A DNA stretch of 29,145 nt, taken from NCBI GenBank assembly GCA_937906775.1, contig CALCUD010000001.1:1-29145 (forward strand). Direction: 5' to 3'. Of the stretch, positions 16,570 to 23,156 are shown piece after piece; position 1 is the stretch's first letter, and each line of letters begins with the position of its first letter. The notes beneath the pieces are model-generated. The model searched no databases. It worked only from the letters and a program-made list of their open reading frames with translations, and had not been told where the DNA came from. Made by a program: the position numbers and the translations under genes. This DNA comes from an uncultured Clostridia bacterium. Its GTDB lineage: Bacteria; Bacillota; Clostridia; Christensenellales; Aristaeellaceae.

Positions 16570-16860
16570 ATGTCCGGAACGACGATCATTCTGATCGGCT
16601 GCGCGGTGTTGCTGATCACCAATCTGACAGCGTTTCTTCTGATGAAGAAGGATAAGAAGGCCGCGGAGAAGGGGCAGTGGCGCGTCAGGGAGCGCACGCT
16701 GTTCATTGCCGCGGGCTGTTTCGGCGCGCTGGGCGGCGTGCTGGGGATGCAGCTGCTCCGGCACAAGACAAAGCACTGGTATTTCAAGGTGTTTTTCCCG
16801 GTGATGCTGGTCCTGCAGGCGGCGCTGATCGCCGGCGGGATCCGGCTGCTGCTGAAATAA
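16570..16860 (+). CDS. DUF1294-family small membrane protein
   Basis: A 96-residue protein with three hydrophobic segments. The family pattern is present: an N-terminal helix followed by KKDKKAAEKGQWRVRERTL, then GALGGVLGMQLLRHKTKHWYFKVFFP. DUF1294 proteins are widespread integral membrane proteins of unknown function, sometimes fused to cold-shock domains. It sits tightly between the thioesterase and another small membrane protein. Confidence 0.85.
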   Translation: MSGTTIILIGCAVLLITNLTAFLLMKKDKKAAEKGQWRVRERTLFIAAGCFGALGGVLGMQLLRHKTKHWYFKVFFPVMLVLQAALIAGGIRLLLK

Positions 16861-16877
16861 GGACAGAAGGAGCAGAT

Positions 16878-17135
16878 ATGAAAACACTGTTGAATATGCT
16901 GCGGGTCATCGGGCTGATGATCCTGTTTCTTGTCGGAATGGCGGGGCTTGTGATCGCGCCGTTCCTGTGGCTGTCCTTCAAACTGCTGGGCGTGATCCCC
17001 TCCGAGATCCTGAAATACCTGCTGTGTATCGTACTGCTGGGCGCTTTGGGCGTCCTGATCAAAAAGATCAGTCAGGCGATCGTGCCGAAGATCCTGGAGA
17101 AGGATGACGGCGACGATCCGTGGACGGACAGATGA
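16878..17135 (+). CDS. Small membrane protein of unknown function
   Basis: An 85-residue protein starting at ATG 16878 behind AGAAGGAG. Two strongly hydrophobic stretches (about residues 8-38 and 44-62) are joined by a short loop. They are followed by a basic segment and an acidic C-terminus (EKDDGDDPW). No family was recognised. It lies 17 bases before the MATE transporter gene, and the whole 16108-18541 stretch looks like one transcript. Confidence 0.7.
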   Translation: MKTLLNMLRVIGLMILFLVGMAGLVIAPFLWLSFKLLGVIPSEILKYLLCIVLLGALGVLIKKISQAIVPKILEKDDGDDPWTDR

Positions 17136-17152
17136 AAGGCCGTTAAGAGAAT

Positions 17153-18541
17153 ATGAAGCTGAAACGTTATTTCGGAGATAAAAAATTCTACAGATCCGTG
17201 CTGATTCTGCTGATCCCGATGGTGGTGCAGCAGTTCATCACGAATTTTGTCAGCCTGCTGGACAATATCATGGTCGGTTCGCTGGGAACCGAATCCATCT
17301 CCGCGGCGAGCATCGCCAATCAGGTGCTGATGATCTTCAATCTGGCGATCTGGGGTGGACTCGGCGGGATCAGCATTTTCGGCGCCCAGTATTTCGGAAA
17401 GGGCGACATGGAGGGCATGCGCTATACTTTCCGGATGAAGCTGATTTTTGTGATGATGATCACCGTGATCGCCATTGCCGTTTATTCCCTCTGGGGCGAG
17501 CCTTTCATCAATGCCTTCCTCCAGGGCGAGAATGACGGCGGCGATGTGGTGAAGACTCTGGCGGAGGGCATCGAATATCTGCGCGTGATGATGTGGGGCC
17601 TTGTGCCCTTCGCGCTGGTGCAGGCTTACGCCGGCTCCATGCGGGAGACCGGCGAGACGGTGGCGCCCATGGTGGCGGGCATCGCCGCGATCCTGACCAA
17701 TCTTTTCCTGAACTGGGTCCTGATCTACGGCAATCTCGGCGCTCCCGCGATGGGCGTGAAGGGCGCGGCGATCGCGACGGTCATCAGCCGCTGGGTCGAG
17801 ATGGCGATCGTGGTGATCCACGCGCACCGGCACACGGAAAAGTACCGGTATCTGCCCGACACCTACCGGAGCGCCTATATCCCCGGAAAGCTGCTGTCCC
17901 GGATCACGCGGACCTCGATGCCGCTGCTGATCAACGAGATCCTGTGGAGCCTCGGGATGACGTTCATCAATCAGTTCTATTCCTCCCGCGGGCTGAACGC
18001 CGTCGCGGCGATGAACATCACGGGCACGGCCTGGAACCTGTTTTGCGTTATCATGTTTGCCATGGGCAACGCGGTCTCGATCATGGTCGGCCAGCGCCTC
18101 GGCGCGGGGGACCTGGAGGAGGCCCGGGATGTGGACCGGAAGCTGATCACCCTGACGGAGATCATTCATATCCTGATCGGGGTGGCGATGATCCTGTGCG
18201 CGCCGCTGGTGCCGCGGCTGTACAATGTGGATGAGAATGTGCGGGGGCTGACGGGCCGCCTGCTCGTGATTGCCGGCGCGACGCTGCCCATCCACTCCTT
18301 CGCGCATGTGACTTATTTCACGATCCGCTCCGGCGGGCGGACGGTGATCACCTTCCTGTTCGACGCGGTGTACACCTGGGTCGTCACGGTGCTGCTGGCG
18401 TTTCTGCTGTGCCGGTTCACGGACTGGAAGATCGAGATCATCTATCTGTGCGTCCAGAGCATCGACATTGTCAAGGCTGTGGTCGGTCTGATCATGCTGA
18501 AGTCGGATTTCTGGGCCCGGAATGTGGTGCGGGAGGATTAA
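17153..18541 (+). CDS. MATE-family efflux transporter
   Basis: A 462-residue inner-membrane protein with about twelve transmembrane helices in two similar halves. MATE proteins exchange cations for drugs or metabolites. Typical features are the N-terminal IPMVVQQFITNFVSLLDNIMVG, IWGGLGGISIFGAQYFGKGD and, in the second half, NITGTAWNLFCVIMFAMGNAVS with VGQRLGAGD. The start has only a weak ribosome binding site (AAGAGA). It closes the cluster before a terminator. The substrate is unknown. Confidence 0.93.
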   Translation: MKLKRYFGDKKFYRSVLILLIPMVVQQFITNFVSLLDNIMVGSLGTESISAASIANQVLMIFNLAIWGGLGGISIFGAQYFGKGDMEGMRYTFRMKLIFVMMITVIAIAVYSLWGEPFINAFLQGENDGGDVVKTLAEGIEYLRVMMWGLVPFALVQAYAGSMRETGETVAPMVAGIAAILTNLFLNWVLIYGNLGAPAMGVKGAAIATVISRWVEMAIVVIHAHRHTEKYRYLPDTYRSAYIPGKLLSRITRTSMPLLINEILWSLGMTFINQFYSSRGLNAVAAMNITGTAWNLFCVIMFAMGNAVSIMVGQRLGAGDLEEARDVDRKLITLTEIIHILIGVAMILCAPLVPRLYNVDENVRGLTGRLLVIAGATLPIHSFAHVTYFTIRSGGRTVITFLFDAVYTWVVTVLLAFLLCRFTDWKIEIIYLCVQSIDIVKAVVGLIMLKSDFWARNVVRED

Positions 18542-18572
18542 GGTTTCTTTTAATCTGTTTTTCATGTTCATT

Positions 18573-18604
18573 AAACCCTGCTGTAAAGAACCGGCAGGGT
18601 TTTT
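18573..18604 (+). terminator. Rho-independent terminator after the MATE gene
   Basis: A 9-bp stem (AAACCCTGC at 18573-18581 with GCAGGGTTT at 18594-18602) has a 12-base loop, and the T-run extends to 18604. Confidence 0.8.
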
Positions 18605-18606
18605 CT

Positions 18607-18614
18607 GTTACACT
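18607..18614 (+). promoter_or_regulatory. Possible extended -10 upstream of the WHPGW protein gene
   Basis: A TG-T-TACACT-like extended -10 (18606-18614) lies 44 bases before the start codon. No good -35 is seen, and the element overlaps the end of the terminator T-run. Weak assignment. Confidence 0.3.
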
Positions 18615-18657
18615 GATCGCGTCAGGTACGAAACGGACTGACAGAAAGGAATCGAAA

Positions 18658-19218
18658 ATGGACGAGTTTTTGAAAGATCTGGAGCTTGAAAAGCTGAGCA
18701 GCGATCTGCAATCCGCCGCCGAGAGCGTGAAGCAGGCCGCGGAGGATACGGCGGAGGAACTGCTGAAGGCCTCCGGGGAGGAGAACGCCGCGGATACGGC
18801 GGAACCCGAAACCGCGGAGGCCGGAACGATCGCTGAAACCGGGGAGACCGCCGGGGATGAAACCGCGGCGGATCAGGAGGAGGATCCGATCGATCCGGAC
18901 AACCCCCTGCCGAAGGGAAGCTTCTTTGACCATCAGAAGGAAAAGGAGCGCCGGAATTATCCCTATCCGGTCCTGGTGACGCTGCTGTATCTGGTGCTGG
19001 GCTTTGTTTTCCATCTGTGGCATCCGGGCTGGCTGATCTTCCTTACCGTCCCGCTGTACTATCTGCCGGGCGAGGAACGCAAGTTCCCCAGGATCCTGTG
19101 CAATCCGGTCATGGTCACGCTGATCTATCTCCTGCTCGGTTTTTACTGCCACTTGTGGCATCCGGGCTGGCTGATCTTCCTCGCGATCCCGCTCTTTTCC
19201 GCGGCGACGGGGAAGTAA
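18658..19218 (+). CDS. Membrane protein with acidic cytoplasmic region and two WHPGW hairpins
   Basis: A 186-residue protein starting at ATG 18658 behind AAAGGA. The first 95 or so residues are helical and very rich in Glu, Ala and Thr (DELEKL-type amphipathic start, then EETAAD-like low complexity). The C-terminal half holds two hydrophobic hairpins of nearly identical sequence (GFVFHLWHPGWLIFL and GFYCHLWHPGWLIFL, starting at about residues 114 and 160). The duplication is recent, since 28 bases are identical at the DNA level. Similar LWHPGWLIFL motifs are found in small Firmicutes membrane proteins of unknown function. The neighbouring UBA-DUF4342 gene suggests an envelope-associated role, which is inference. 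Confidence 0.75.
   Translation: MDEFLKDLELEKLSSDLQSAAESVKQAAEDTAEELLKASGEENAADTAEPETAEAGTIAETGETAGDETAADQEEDPIDPDNPLPKGSFFDHQKEKERRNYPYPVLVTLLYLVLGFVFHLWHPGWLIFLTVPLYYLPGEERKFPRILCNPVMVTLIYLLLGFYCHLWHPGWLIFLAIPLFSAATGK
19016..19043 (+). repeat. 28-bp direct repeat, unit 1 (WHPGW coding)
   Basis: Identical over 28 bases to 19154-19181. It encodes the WHPGWLIFL motif of the first membrane hairpin, indicating a recent intragenic duplication. Confidence 0.85.
19154..19181 (+). repeat. 28-bp direct repeat, unit 2 (WHPGW coding)
   Basis: Second copy of the 28-base unit at 19016-19043, 138 bases apart and in frame, so the repeat preserves the protein motif. Confidence 0.85.
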
Positions 19219-19268
19219 CCGCGGCGGGGTTTGACGAAGGAAAAAATGCAGGAAAGGAATGAAATGAA

Positions 19269-19970
19269 ATGGCAAGTTATTCGATCGAGGATGTGGAACT
19301 GATCCGGAAGCGGAGCAATCTGACCTATCAGGAGGCGGTGGCCCTGCTGGACTATCACGACGGCAACGTGGCTCGCGCGCTGATCGACCTGGAGCGCAGC
19401 GGCAAGCTGAACACGGAATCCGCCGGGGAAAGCGGCACCCGCTCCGCGGCCGGCAGCGGCGAAGAGACTTTCGGCCGCAAGGTGCTGAATACGATCCAGA
19501 AGCTTTACCGCTTTCGCGTCAAGATCCATAAGGACGATACCCCTGTCGTGAACTTTTCCCTGGCGTTCTGCATCCTGTCCGTGATGTTCGCGCCGTATCT
19601 GGCGATCGGGGGCGTGCTGCTCTCCCTGATCCTGGGCTACAAGTTCTCTTTTGACCGGAAGGACCCGGCCTTTGCCGGCGTCAATCTGGAAAAGACCGTC
19701 AAAAATGCCGCGCAGAACGCGAAATCCTCCGTGGACAGCGTTGTCCGGAGCCTGCATCAGGAGAAGGAAACCGCCGGAGAAGGAAAGGCCGAAGAAATGC
19801 CGAAGGATGATTCCTATTTCTCTCCGAATCCCGCGGCGACCCGCAGCGCTTATTCCGCTCACGCGGCGGATGTGCCCACGATCCAGGTGCCTGTCCGCAC
19901 CGAGACCAGCGAAGGCAACGTCGTGATCGAGGACGAAGGAAACGGATATCATTCCGCGACGATCGGTTAA
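19269..19970 (+). CDS. UBA-like / DUF4342 protein
   Basis: A 233-residue protein. Residues 5-47 look like a UBA/TS-N type helical bundle (VELIRKRSNLTYQEAVALLDYHDGNVARALIDLE). The middle part (about 70-125) matches DUF4342: a strand-rich stretch (FRVKIHKDDTPVVNFSL) followed by a hydrophobic segment (APYLAIGGVLLSLILGYKFSF). The C-terminal 90 residues are polar and probably disordered. AAAGGAATG precedes the start. The UBA plus DUF4342 architecture is known in Firmicutes without an assigned function. It sits next to a small membrane protein and a two-component system, consistent with an envelope-stress group, but this is contextual. Confidence 0.8.
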   Translation: MASYSIEDVELIRKRSNLTYQEAVALLDYHDGNVARALIDLERSGKLNTESAGESGTRSAAGSGEETFGRKVLNTIQKLYRFRVKIHKDDTPVVNFSLAFCILSVMFAPYLAIGGVLLSLILGYKFSFDRKDPAFAGVNLEKTVKNAAQNAKSSVDSVVRSLHQEKETAGEGKAEEMPKDDSYFSPNPAATRSAYSAHAADVPTIQVPVRTETSEGNVVIEDEGNGYHSATIG

Positions 19971-19979
19971 TGAATAACC

Positions 19980-20009
19980 GGCGCCGGCACGGTGGATGCC
20001 GGCGCCTTT
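19980..20009 (+). terminator. Rho-independent terminator after the DUF4342 gene
   Basis: A perfect 10-bp GC stem (19980-19989 with 19997-20006) and a seven-base loop are followed by TTTC. Confidence 0.75.
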
Positions 20010-20012
20010 CTG

Positions 20013-20021
20013 TGTTATGAT
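20013..20021 (+). promoter_or_regulatory. Possible extended -10 for the two-component system
   Basis: TG-T-TATGAT (20013-20021) resembles an extended -10 and is 24 bases upstream of the response-regulator ATG. There is no convincing -35. Confidence 0.35.
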
Positions 20022-20044
20022 ATTCCCGTAAAGGGGGAGAGCGT

Positions 20045-20743
20045 ATGGCCAGGATCCTGATCGTTGAGGATGAAAAGAAGATCGCCCGGTTTCTGGAACT
20101 GGAGCTGAAGCATGAGGGATATGAAGTGGAAACGGCTTTTGACGGCCGCGCCGGGTATGACGCGGCGGTGGCCCGGGAGCCGGACCTGCTGATCCTGGAT
20201 CTGATGCTGCCGGGGCTGAGCGGGATCGAGGTCTGCCGCCGGCTGCGCCAGAACAGCGATATCCCGATCATCATGCTTACCGCGAAAGACGATGTGTCCG
20301 ACAAGGTCATGGGTCTGGATATGGGCGCGGACGATTATATGACCAAGCCTTTCGCCATTGAGGAGCTGCTGGCCCGGATCCGCGTCGCGCTGAAAAAGCG
20401 CCGGACCGCCGCGCCGCAGGCATCCGGGGAGAGCGGGATCCTGACCGCGGGATGCATCACGCTGGATCCGACCTCCTGGCAGGTCACCGTCCGGGGGGAG
20501 AATGTGAGCCTGACCCGGAAGGAATTCGACTGCCTGCATTATCTGATGAAAAACATGAACAGGGCCGTCACCCGGGATCAGCTGATGAACGAGGTCTGGG
20601 GTTACGACTATTACGGCGATTCCAACGCGGTGGACGTGTATATGCGCTATCTGCGCCATAAGATCGACGAGCCGTATCATTTGAAGACGATCCACACGAT
20701 CCGCTCGGTGGGATATTTGTTTAATTATGAAGAAGAAGAGTGA
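20045..20743 (+). CDS. OmpR/PhoB-family response regulator
   Basis: A 232-residue DNA-binding response regulator. The receiver domain (1-115) has the acidic pocket VEDE, phospho-acceptor Asp52 in LILDLMLPG, LTAKDD and Lys101 in TKPF. The winged-helix domain (about 130-228) contains LTRKEFDCLHYLM, VTRDQLMNEVWG, VDVYMRYLRHKI and the C-terminal TIRSVGYLF. GGGGGAGAG precedes the start. The partner kinase starts 17 bases before this stop, so the pair is translationally coupled. A PhoB/PhoP-like direct repeat occurs at 22130-22146 and may be a target. Confidence 0.96.
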   Translation: MARILIVEDEKKIARFLELELKHEGYEVETAFDGRAGYDAAVAREPDLLILDLMLPGLSGIEVCRRLRQNSDIPIIMLTAKDDVSDKVMGLDMGADDYMTKPFAIEELLARIRVALKKRRTAAPQASGESGILTAGCITLDPTSWQVTVRGENVSLTRKEFDCLHYLMKNMNRAVTRDQLMNEVWGYDYYGDSNAVDVYMRYLRHKIDEPYHLKTIHTIRSVGYLFNYEEEE

Positions 20744-22079
20744 AAAAAACCGTACCGCGGGGGAGTTCCGGCTGGTCAACCGGCTCAGCGGGAATCTGCA
20801 CGGCGGGGTCAGCCGGGTCCGTCTGAGCCTGACCTTCCGGATCGCGGCTCATTACTGTATCCAGATGATCCGTTCTCTGATCCCGGCGTGCCTGCTGGTC
20901 ACGCTGCTTTTCGGCGTGGGCGTCGGCGTGGTGATGACCGGCACGGCGCGGGAGATGACCGCGGCGGATCCTGTCGTCCGGGAGTCGGATTTTCCCTTCC
21001 GGACGACCCTGACGCTGTATCAGGATCCGGACGGGGAGGAAACGCGGGAGGAGGAGCCGTCTCTCCTCCGTTCGCTGTTCCGGGACAAGGAGATCGATTT
21101 CCTGTACCGCGCGGAGAACGGTACGATCTATCGGGTGAACGCCGGCGCGCGGCCGGCCTTTCTGTTCTGGGCGATCACGATGATGGGGATCGTGCTGTCC
21201 GATCTGTTCCGGGAACTGTACTTTTTCTTCCATAACACCCGGCTGAACCGGCGCGTTCTGAAACCGATCCGGGAGATCACCGAGCTGGCCACGACGCTGT
21301 CGGAAAACAACCTGTCGAACCGGATCAACATTGCCGGAACCAAGAACGAGCTGAAGGATCTGGCGTCGGTGATCAACGATATGCTGGACCGGATCGAGCT
21401 GAGCTACAACAGCCAGAAGCAGTTTGTATCCGACGCCAGCCATGAGCTGCGGACCCCGATCGCCGTGATCCGCGGCTATACGGATATGCTCAAACGCTGG
21501 GGCAAGGATGATCCGGAGGTGCTTTCGGAGGCCATTGCCGCGATCTCGCAGGAGACCGAAGGAATGAAGGATCTGGTGGAGAGCCTGCTGTTCCTCGCGC
21601 GGCATGACAAGAAGACCCTGATGATGGAAAAAACAACCTTCCGGCCCGGGGAGGTCCTCCGGGAGGTCTGCCGGGAGTCGGAGATGGTCACGCCGGAGAC
21701 GAAGTTTGTTTTTGACGCGCCCGCGACGGACCCGGAGCTGAATGCCGACCGGGGGATGATCAAACAGGTTTTGCGGATCCTGTGCGACAACGCGGTCAAG
21801 TATTCGCCTTCCGGAAGCACGGTGACGCTGGGCCTTTCCGCGTCCGACGGCGTCTGCCGCCTGTCCGTGACGGATCAGGGTCCCGGAATTCCGCCGGAGG
21901 ATATCGCCCGGATCTTTGAGCGCTTTTATCGCGGGGACAAGGCGCGCCATTCCGAATCCGGCGGTCACGGCCTGGGGCTGAGTATCGCCCGGATCATTGT
22001 CGTGGCCCATGGCGGAAAGATCCGCGTCCGCTCCCGGGAGGGGGAGGGAACGCGGTTCACGGTGGAGCTTCCGATGTAA
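20727..22079 (+). CDS. Membrane sensor histidine kinase
   Basis: A 450-residue kinase paired with the upstream regulator. It has two membrane segments (about 51-72 and 141-161) with an acidic extracytoplasmic region of about 70 residues between them, followed by a HAMP linker (LKPIREITELATTLSENNL). The HisKA motif is SDASHELRTPIAVIRG (His239). The ATPase domain shows the N-box CDNAVKYSPSG, DQGPGIPPED, FERFYRGDKARH and GGHGLGLSIA. The start overlaps the regulator end by 17 bases. The sensed signal is unknown. Confidence 0.95.
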   Translation: MKKKSEKNRTAGEFRLVNRLSGNLHGGVSRVRLSLTFRIAAHYCIQMIRSLIPACLLVTLLFGVGVGVVMTGTAREMTAADPVVRESDFPFRTTLTLYQDPDGEETREEEPSLLRSLFRDKEIDFLYRAENGTIYRVNAGARPAFLFWAITMMGIVLSDLFRELYFFFHNTRLNRRVLKPIREITELATTLSENNLSNRINIAGTKNELKDLASVINDMLDRIELSYNSQKQFVSDASHELRTPIAVIRGYTDMLKRWGKDDPEVLSEAIAAISQETEGMKDLVESLLFLARHDKKTLMMEKTTFRPGEVLREVCRESEMVTPETKFVFDAPATDPELNADRGMIKQVLRILCDNAVKYSPSGSTVTLGLSASDGVCRLSVTDQGPGIPPEDIARIFERFYRGDKARHSESGGHGLGLSIARIIVVAHGGKIRVRSREGEGTRFTVELPM

Positions 22080-22129
22080 GGCGGACGGGTTGTCAACCAT
22101 GAAATATTGCGGTTTACTCCTGCAATTTA

Positions 22130-22146
22130 TTAAGTTTTTCTTAACA
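22130..22146 (+). promoter_or_regulatory. PhoP/OmpR-like direct repeat TTAAGT-N5-TTAACA
   Basis: Two six-base half-sites are spaced with 11-base periodicity, as in PhoP/PhoB-type operators. The site lies 14 bases upstream of the candidate -35 of the AbrB-like gene and just downstream of an OmpR-family two-component pair. It also reads as an inverted repeat (TTAAG/CTTAA). Functional assignment is inference. Confidence 0.35.
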
Positions 22147-22160
22147 AGTGACCAAACCTA

Positions 22161-22189
22161 TTGCGTCCCGGCGGATTTCGATGTATAGA
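22161..22189 (+). promoter_or_regulatory. Candidate promoter of the AbrB-zinc-ribbon gene
   Basis: TTGCGT (22161-22166) and TATAGA (22184-22189) have a 17-base spacer; the start codon is 48 bases further on. Confidence 0.5.
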
Positions 22190-22237
22190 TGTATCGGTGA
22201 ATTCTGTTTTGAAATCTGCTTTGAGGAGGCCTCTGAT

Positions 22238-22483
22238 ATGACGGTCGGCTGCTTTGTGAGAAAAATCGATCAGTTGGGCAGGATCGTGGTCCCGAAGGAA
22301 ATGCGCACGGCGATGGGCGTTACCTATGGCGATCCGGTGGAGATCGGTTTTGACGGAAAAACGGTTTATCTGAAGAAGTACGCCGAACACTGCGTCTGCT
22401 GCGGCGGCGGAAGCGATCTGCGCGAATTCTCCGGCCAGAGATTCTGCAAAAAATGTCTGGCGAAACTGAAAAAGCTGGACTGA
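22238..22483 (+). CDS. AbrB/SpoVT-type regulator with C-terminal zinc ribbon
   Basis: An 81-residue transition-state-type DNA-binding protein. ATG 22238 follows GAGGAGG (22223-22229). Residues 4-48 form the swapped-hairpin AbrB domain (VRKIDQLGRIVVPKEMRTAMGV, DPVEIGF, VYLKKY). Residues 52-73 contain Cys52, Cys54, Cys55, Cys70 and Cys73 in a CxCC-N14-CxxC arrangement, a likely zinc ribbon in place of the usual SpoVT C-terminal domain. This short AbrB-plus-ribbon form is known in Clostridia. It is monocistronic, with its own promoter and a bidirectional terminator after it. Confidence 0.88.
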   Translation: MTVGCFVRKIDQLGRIVVPKEMRTAMGVTYGDPVEIGFDGKTVYLKKYAEHCVCCGGGSDLREFSGQRFCKKCLAKLKKLD

Positions 22484-22503
22484 CGGAAGTAAAAAACGGC
22501 ATA

Positions 22504-22542
22504 AAAGACGGCAGCGGACGCTATCGATCCGTTGCCGTCTTT
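22504..22542. terminator. Bidirectional terminator, copy 1
   Basis: A 15-position stem (22504-22518 with 22528-22542, one G-T pair) has a nine-base loop. T-rich tails occur on both strands, so it can end both the AbrB-like gene and the convergent XRE gene. Confidence 0.85.
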
Positions 22543-22559
22543 ATATTTCGCTGTACTGA

Positions 22560-22892
22560 TCATGATTGCAATGATTTCAAATAGACATTCAGCAACTCAA
22601 AAGCGGTCTGCCTTTCTTTCGGGGAACAGGTGAACAATTGTTCCAGGATTGCATTTTGCATTTCGGTGTTTTCCGGCTGCTCTTCTGTCAGAATCTCATT
22701 CGGGGTAACCTTCAATGATTTGCAGATACTCAGTAGGGTTTCGAGTCTCATATTGACGGTACCGCGCTCGATGTCGGCGTAGGTGCGATCGGATACGCCG
22801 GCCAGTTCAGCCACTTCGATTTGTGTCAGCCCCGCTTTTTTCCGGATGGCTAACAATTTGTTCCCGATGGCGCGATAGTCACGAATGAGCAT
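22560..22892 (-). CDS. XRE-family HTH repressor, copy 1
   Basis: A 110-residue DNA-binding protein. The helix-turn-helix (about residues 12-66) reads IRKKAGLTQIEVAELAGVSDRTYADIERG, followed by MRLETLLSICKSLKV. The C-terminal 40 residues are helical and could mediate dimerisation. The start ATG is preceded by GGGGG on the minus strand. The predicted protein is identical to that at 24058-24390. It is transcribed away from the secreted-protein gene at 23157 across a shared region holding a perfect palindrome, the usual layout for an autoregulated repressor controlling a divergent target. Confidence 0.92.
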   Translation of the reverse strand: MLIRDYRAIGNKLLAIRKKAGLTQIEVAELAGVSDRTYADIERGTVNMRLETLLSICKSLKVTPNEILTEEQPENTEMQNAILEQLFTCSPKERQTAFELLNVYLKSLQS

Positions 22893-22919
22893 TCTGTTAC
22901 CCCCAACTGTTAATTATTG

Positions 22920-22945
22920 CCTATGATAGGAATTATAATTCCTAT
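22920..22945. promoter_or_regulatory. Palindromic operator region, copy 1
   Basis: ATAGG-N10-CCTAT (22926-22945) is a perfect 20-base palindrome whose centre contains TATAAT on both strands. An overlapping CCTAT-G-ATAGG (22920-22930) adds a third half-site. The minus-strand TATAAT (22932-22937) is the likely XRE -10, and the palindrome ends four bases before the plus-strand -35. It is very probably the XRE binding site (inference). Confidence 0.7.
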
Positions 22946-22949
22946 TTTG

Positions 22950-22978
22950 TTGACAAACAGGAAGAAAACATGCATAAT
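22950..22978 (+). promoter_or_regulatory. Strong promoter facing cargo gene 1
   Basis: A consensus TTGACA (22950-22955), a 17-base spacer and CATAAT (22973-22978) lie immediately after the palindromic operator. The start codon of the secreted SH3 protein is about 180 bases downstream, leaving a long leader. Confidence 0.8.
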
Positions 22979-23045
22979 AGCAAACAGGAAACTTTCTATA
23001 TCGAAATATGAGGTGGCATTCGTATGAATTGATTTCAGGCTTTGG

Positions 23046-23057
23046 CAGTGTCATATT
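23046..23057 (+). repeat. 12-bp inverted repeat, left end around cargo 1
   Basis: CAGTGTCATATT is the exact reverse complement of AATATGACACTG at 23942-23953. The pair brackets the zinc-ribbon/SH3 gene. Such paired ends may be remnants of an insertion element, but no transposase is present. Confidence 0.5.
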
Positions 23058-23156
23058 GATATGGCAATATGGATAGAGAAGTAGCTGGGGGAATCGGTTC
23101 CAGTCAAAATGGTTTATCAGAAACGATTCATTGCAACATCAGGAGGAGGAAAGTTC

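Larger units (their letters stand above)
22498..22979. repeat. 482-bp direct repeat, copy 1 (terminator + XRE gene + operator + promoter)
   Basis: Nearly identical to 23996-24477; by eye the only differences are G22526/A24024 and A22543/G24041. It contains the terminator, the whole XRE gene, the operator and the outward plus-strand promoter. Identity stops one base after the promoter -10, so the cargo genes beyond are unrelated in sequence. Confidence 0.95.

Noticed and set aside
17072..18571. 499-residue minus-strand frame over the MATE gene
   Set aside because: An antisense shadow; the plus-strand MATE protein is complete with family motifs, and the minus frame has no recognisable domain.
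23109..23156. Upstream ATG for the zinc-ribbon/SH3 protein
   Set aside because: It has no good ribosome binding site and would place about 16 polar residues before the signal peptide; GTG 23157 has AGGAGGAGG at proper spacing.
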